DNA of 64,000 bases from Athripsodes cinereus (lineage: Eukaryota; Arthropoda; Insecta; Trichoptera; Leptoceridae), in assembly GCA_947579605.1 (NCBI GenBank), contig OX388314.1, positions 24,128,000 to 24,191,999 of the forward strand. The letters run 5' to 3'. Below the pieces are notes generated by a model that ran no database searches, was not told the DNA's origin, and saw only the letters and a list, made by a program, of their open reading frames with translations. The position numbers and the translations under genes are program-made. Shown piece after piece: positions 62,700 through 64,000 of this stretch. The stretch's first letter is position 1. Each line of letters starts with the position of its first letter.

Positions 62700-63842
62700 A
62701 TGAGACACATCTTAAACAATAAATGCATTTATTTCGTACAACTAAAATAATATATTACATAAATAGAACCTAATTAAATACATAGATTAGCTGCCACAAT
62801 GCAAATTAAAACAAATATTTAAGTACCTATATGCAATATGACTAATCTATAGTCTTAAGACTTTACTCAAGTTTACGATGACAGCAGAAATGTTCTTTGC
62901 AAATAAAAGTAATAAATACTGCAAGAACTAAGCTTTAAGAACATCAACTTTTAGATGCAAACATATTTTTTAAAAACAGTCAGTTCAAATTTGATACATA
63001 TCTGTGATATTTTTAAAATCATGATAATTGAAATAAAAATTAAATAACTTAATTCTGCATCTAAAACAAAAAGATCAGAATAAAGAAACAAATCAGATTA
63101 ACAATTATGTAGTTTTATAATAACTAAACAAAACATGCGATATAGATTAATAATTGTAAACATGGTGTAAAATTTAGATCCATTACACTTTGTTAAAGGA
63201 AGTTTGAAAAGATATATTTTTAACCAAAATGGACATTCAATATTTATACACATTTTACTGTGAAAATATATTGTTAAAAACTATGAATCACTTTTATAAT
63301 TACTAACACAAATTTTGTGCATATCCTAACGTATCTATCGTATCGTATCGTAAATAAATGCTGTCACAAAAACAGGAATGTTTGAAGAGAGGTAGTTAAA
63401 TAAACATCTTTTTCGATAACTATCAATAATTGTTGGTATAGTCAGTACAGATATTATTGACAATGCCTTGAAAAAATATTGATAAATATGTAAAAATATT
63501 TCTTTCTTTTGCTAAAATGAATAAAGGTTTTATATTGTATAAACACAGAGTTCCATTAGAACTGACAGAGAGAGTAAAATAAAAAAAAAAATACAATTGC
63601 AACTGATTTTTGTGTAGAGATTCAATATGACTTAACGTTTCAGCTTAAGTGATTTAGCAAATACATTCATTATATTATATGACAATATTTATATAACCCT
63701 GTGACTAAAGCTCACATTCGCAAGTGCACACACAAAATGTCTCCTAAACTCCCATCCACTCAATTCAAAATTATCTAAATACATATCTAAATCTTATCAC
63801 TACTATTTTGTACTAGACAGTGGAATAACATTAACCTATGAA
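62700..63842 (-). other. Probable 3' UTR of the right-edge gene
   Basis: The region follows the stop codon at 63843 on the minus strand. A minus-strand AATAAA (TTTATT at 62737-62742) could end the transcript. No other feature is seen. Confidence 0.3.
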
Positions 63843-64000
63843 TCACAGTGTGCTGGTATGTTGATGGAATATCTTTTTTAAATGAGGTTCGGTGATCTGT
63901 GTACGTCTAAATCTTTCATCATTTATTTGCCATTGCAATTCTTGGAGATTCTTCGCAGCTTCTTCAGATCTCTGTCTACTGCTAAGGCTCTCGCCTTCGA
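63843..64000 (-). CDS. C-terminal part of an unidentified gene (cut by window edge)
   Basis: One minus-strand frame is open from the window edge to TGA at 63843-63845: EGESLSSRQRSEEAAKNLQE, LQWQINDERFRRTQ, ITEPHLKKIFHQHTSTL. The charged, heptad-like RSEEAAKNLQELQWQINDER stretch suggests a coiled coil. The other two frames on this strand contain stops. Base composition is coding-like compared with the neighbouring DNA. Family not recognised. Transcription is convergent with TMEM170. Confidence 0.65.
   Translation of the reverse strand, partial: EGESLSSRQRSEEAAKNLQELQWQINDERFRRTQITEPHLKKIFHQHTSTL

Noticed and set aside
1..64000. CRISPR arrays, bacterial operons, integrated virus
   Set aside because: No direct-repeat/spacer arrays or viral gene modules seen; the content is eukaryotic throughout.

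Overview
The window reads as AT-rich nuclear DNA of an insect, most likely a moth or butterfly. The genes are eukaryotic (a pre-60S GTPase, a BCNT-domain chromatin protein, a TMEM170 membrane protein), and one of them has spliceosomal introns with GT/AG borders. The background is crowded with retroposons: tRNA-derived SINEs, RTE-like LINEs with short tandem-repeat tails, and TIR transposons. The SINE tail around 480-545 and 14184-14330 resembles one I associate with Lepidoptera. The host assignment is inference, not proof.

Layout. Bases 1-37950 hold no gene I can prove. They contain at least three SINE-like families, RTE-like LINE copies (two with matching 11-13 bp target-site duplications, one with 12 bp), a hAT-like element, MITEs, long hairpins and unannotatable AT-rich DNA. 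At 37956-38003 (minus) there is a candidate first coding exon ending in a perfect splice donor; if real, much of the left part could be its intron. Bases 40807-42541 carry two TIR elements.

The gene cluster lies at 43050-51928. It comprises CFDP1/Yeti (minus, three coding exons), GNL2/Nog2 (minus, one uninterrupted 709-codon ORF) and TMEM170 (plus, 134 codons, uninterrupted), with GNL2 and TMEM170 divergent. A SINE and a hAT-like MITE sit between CFDP1 and GNL2, and a four-copy ~108 bp tandem repeat sits directly upstream of GNL2. From memory, TMEM170A and CFDP1 are also neighbours in the human genome, so this may be old microsynteny.

Bases 52130-63842 are again gene-poor: a Tigger/pogo-like MITE, another RTE fragment, a perfect 81-bp-arm palindrome, a SINE and a MITE. 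At the right edge (63843-64000, minus) is the last part of a coding region not identified here.

What works together: CFDP1 acts in chromatin (SRCAP/SWR1-type H2A.Z deposition), GNL2 in 60S ribosome assembly, and TMEM170 in ER/nuclear-envelope shaping. They look like independent housekeeping genes sharing a neighbourhood, not a pathway. I found no new gene system. The most unusual signals are the perfect long palindromes at 31676-31883 and 58805-58994, the conserved gene linkage, the split small ORF inside a CFDP1 intron, and the tandem-repeat element at the GNL2 promoter.
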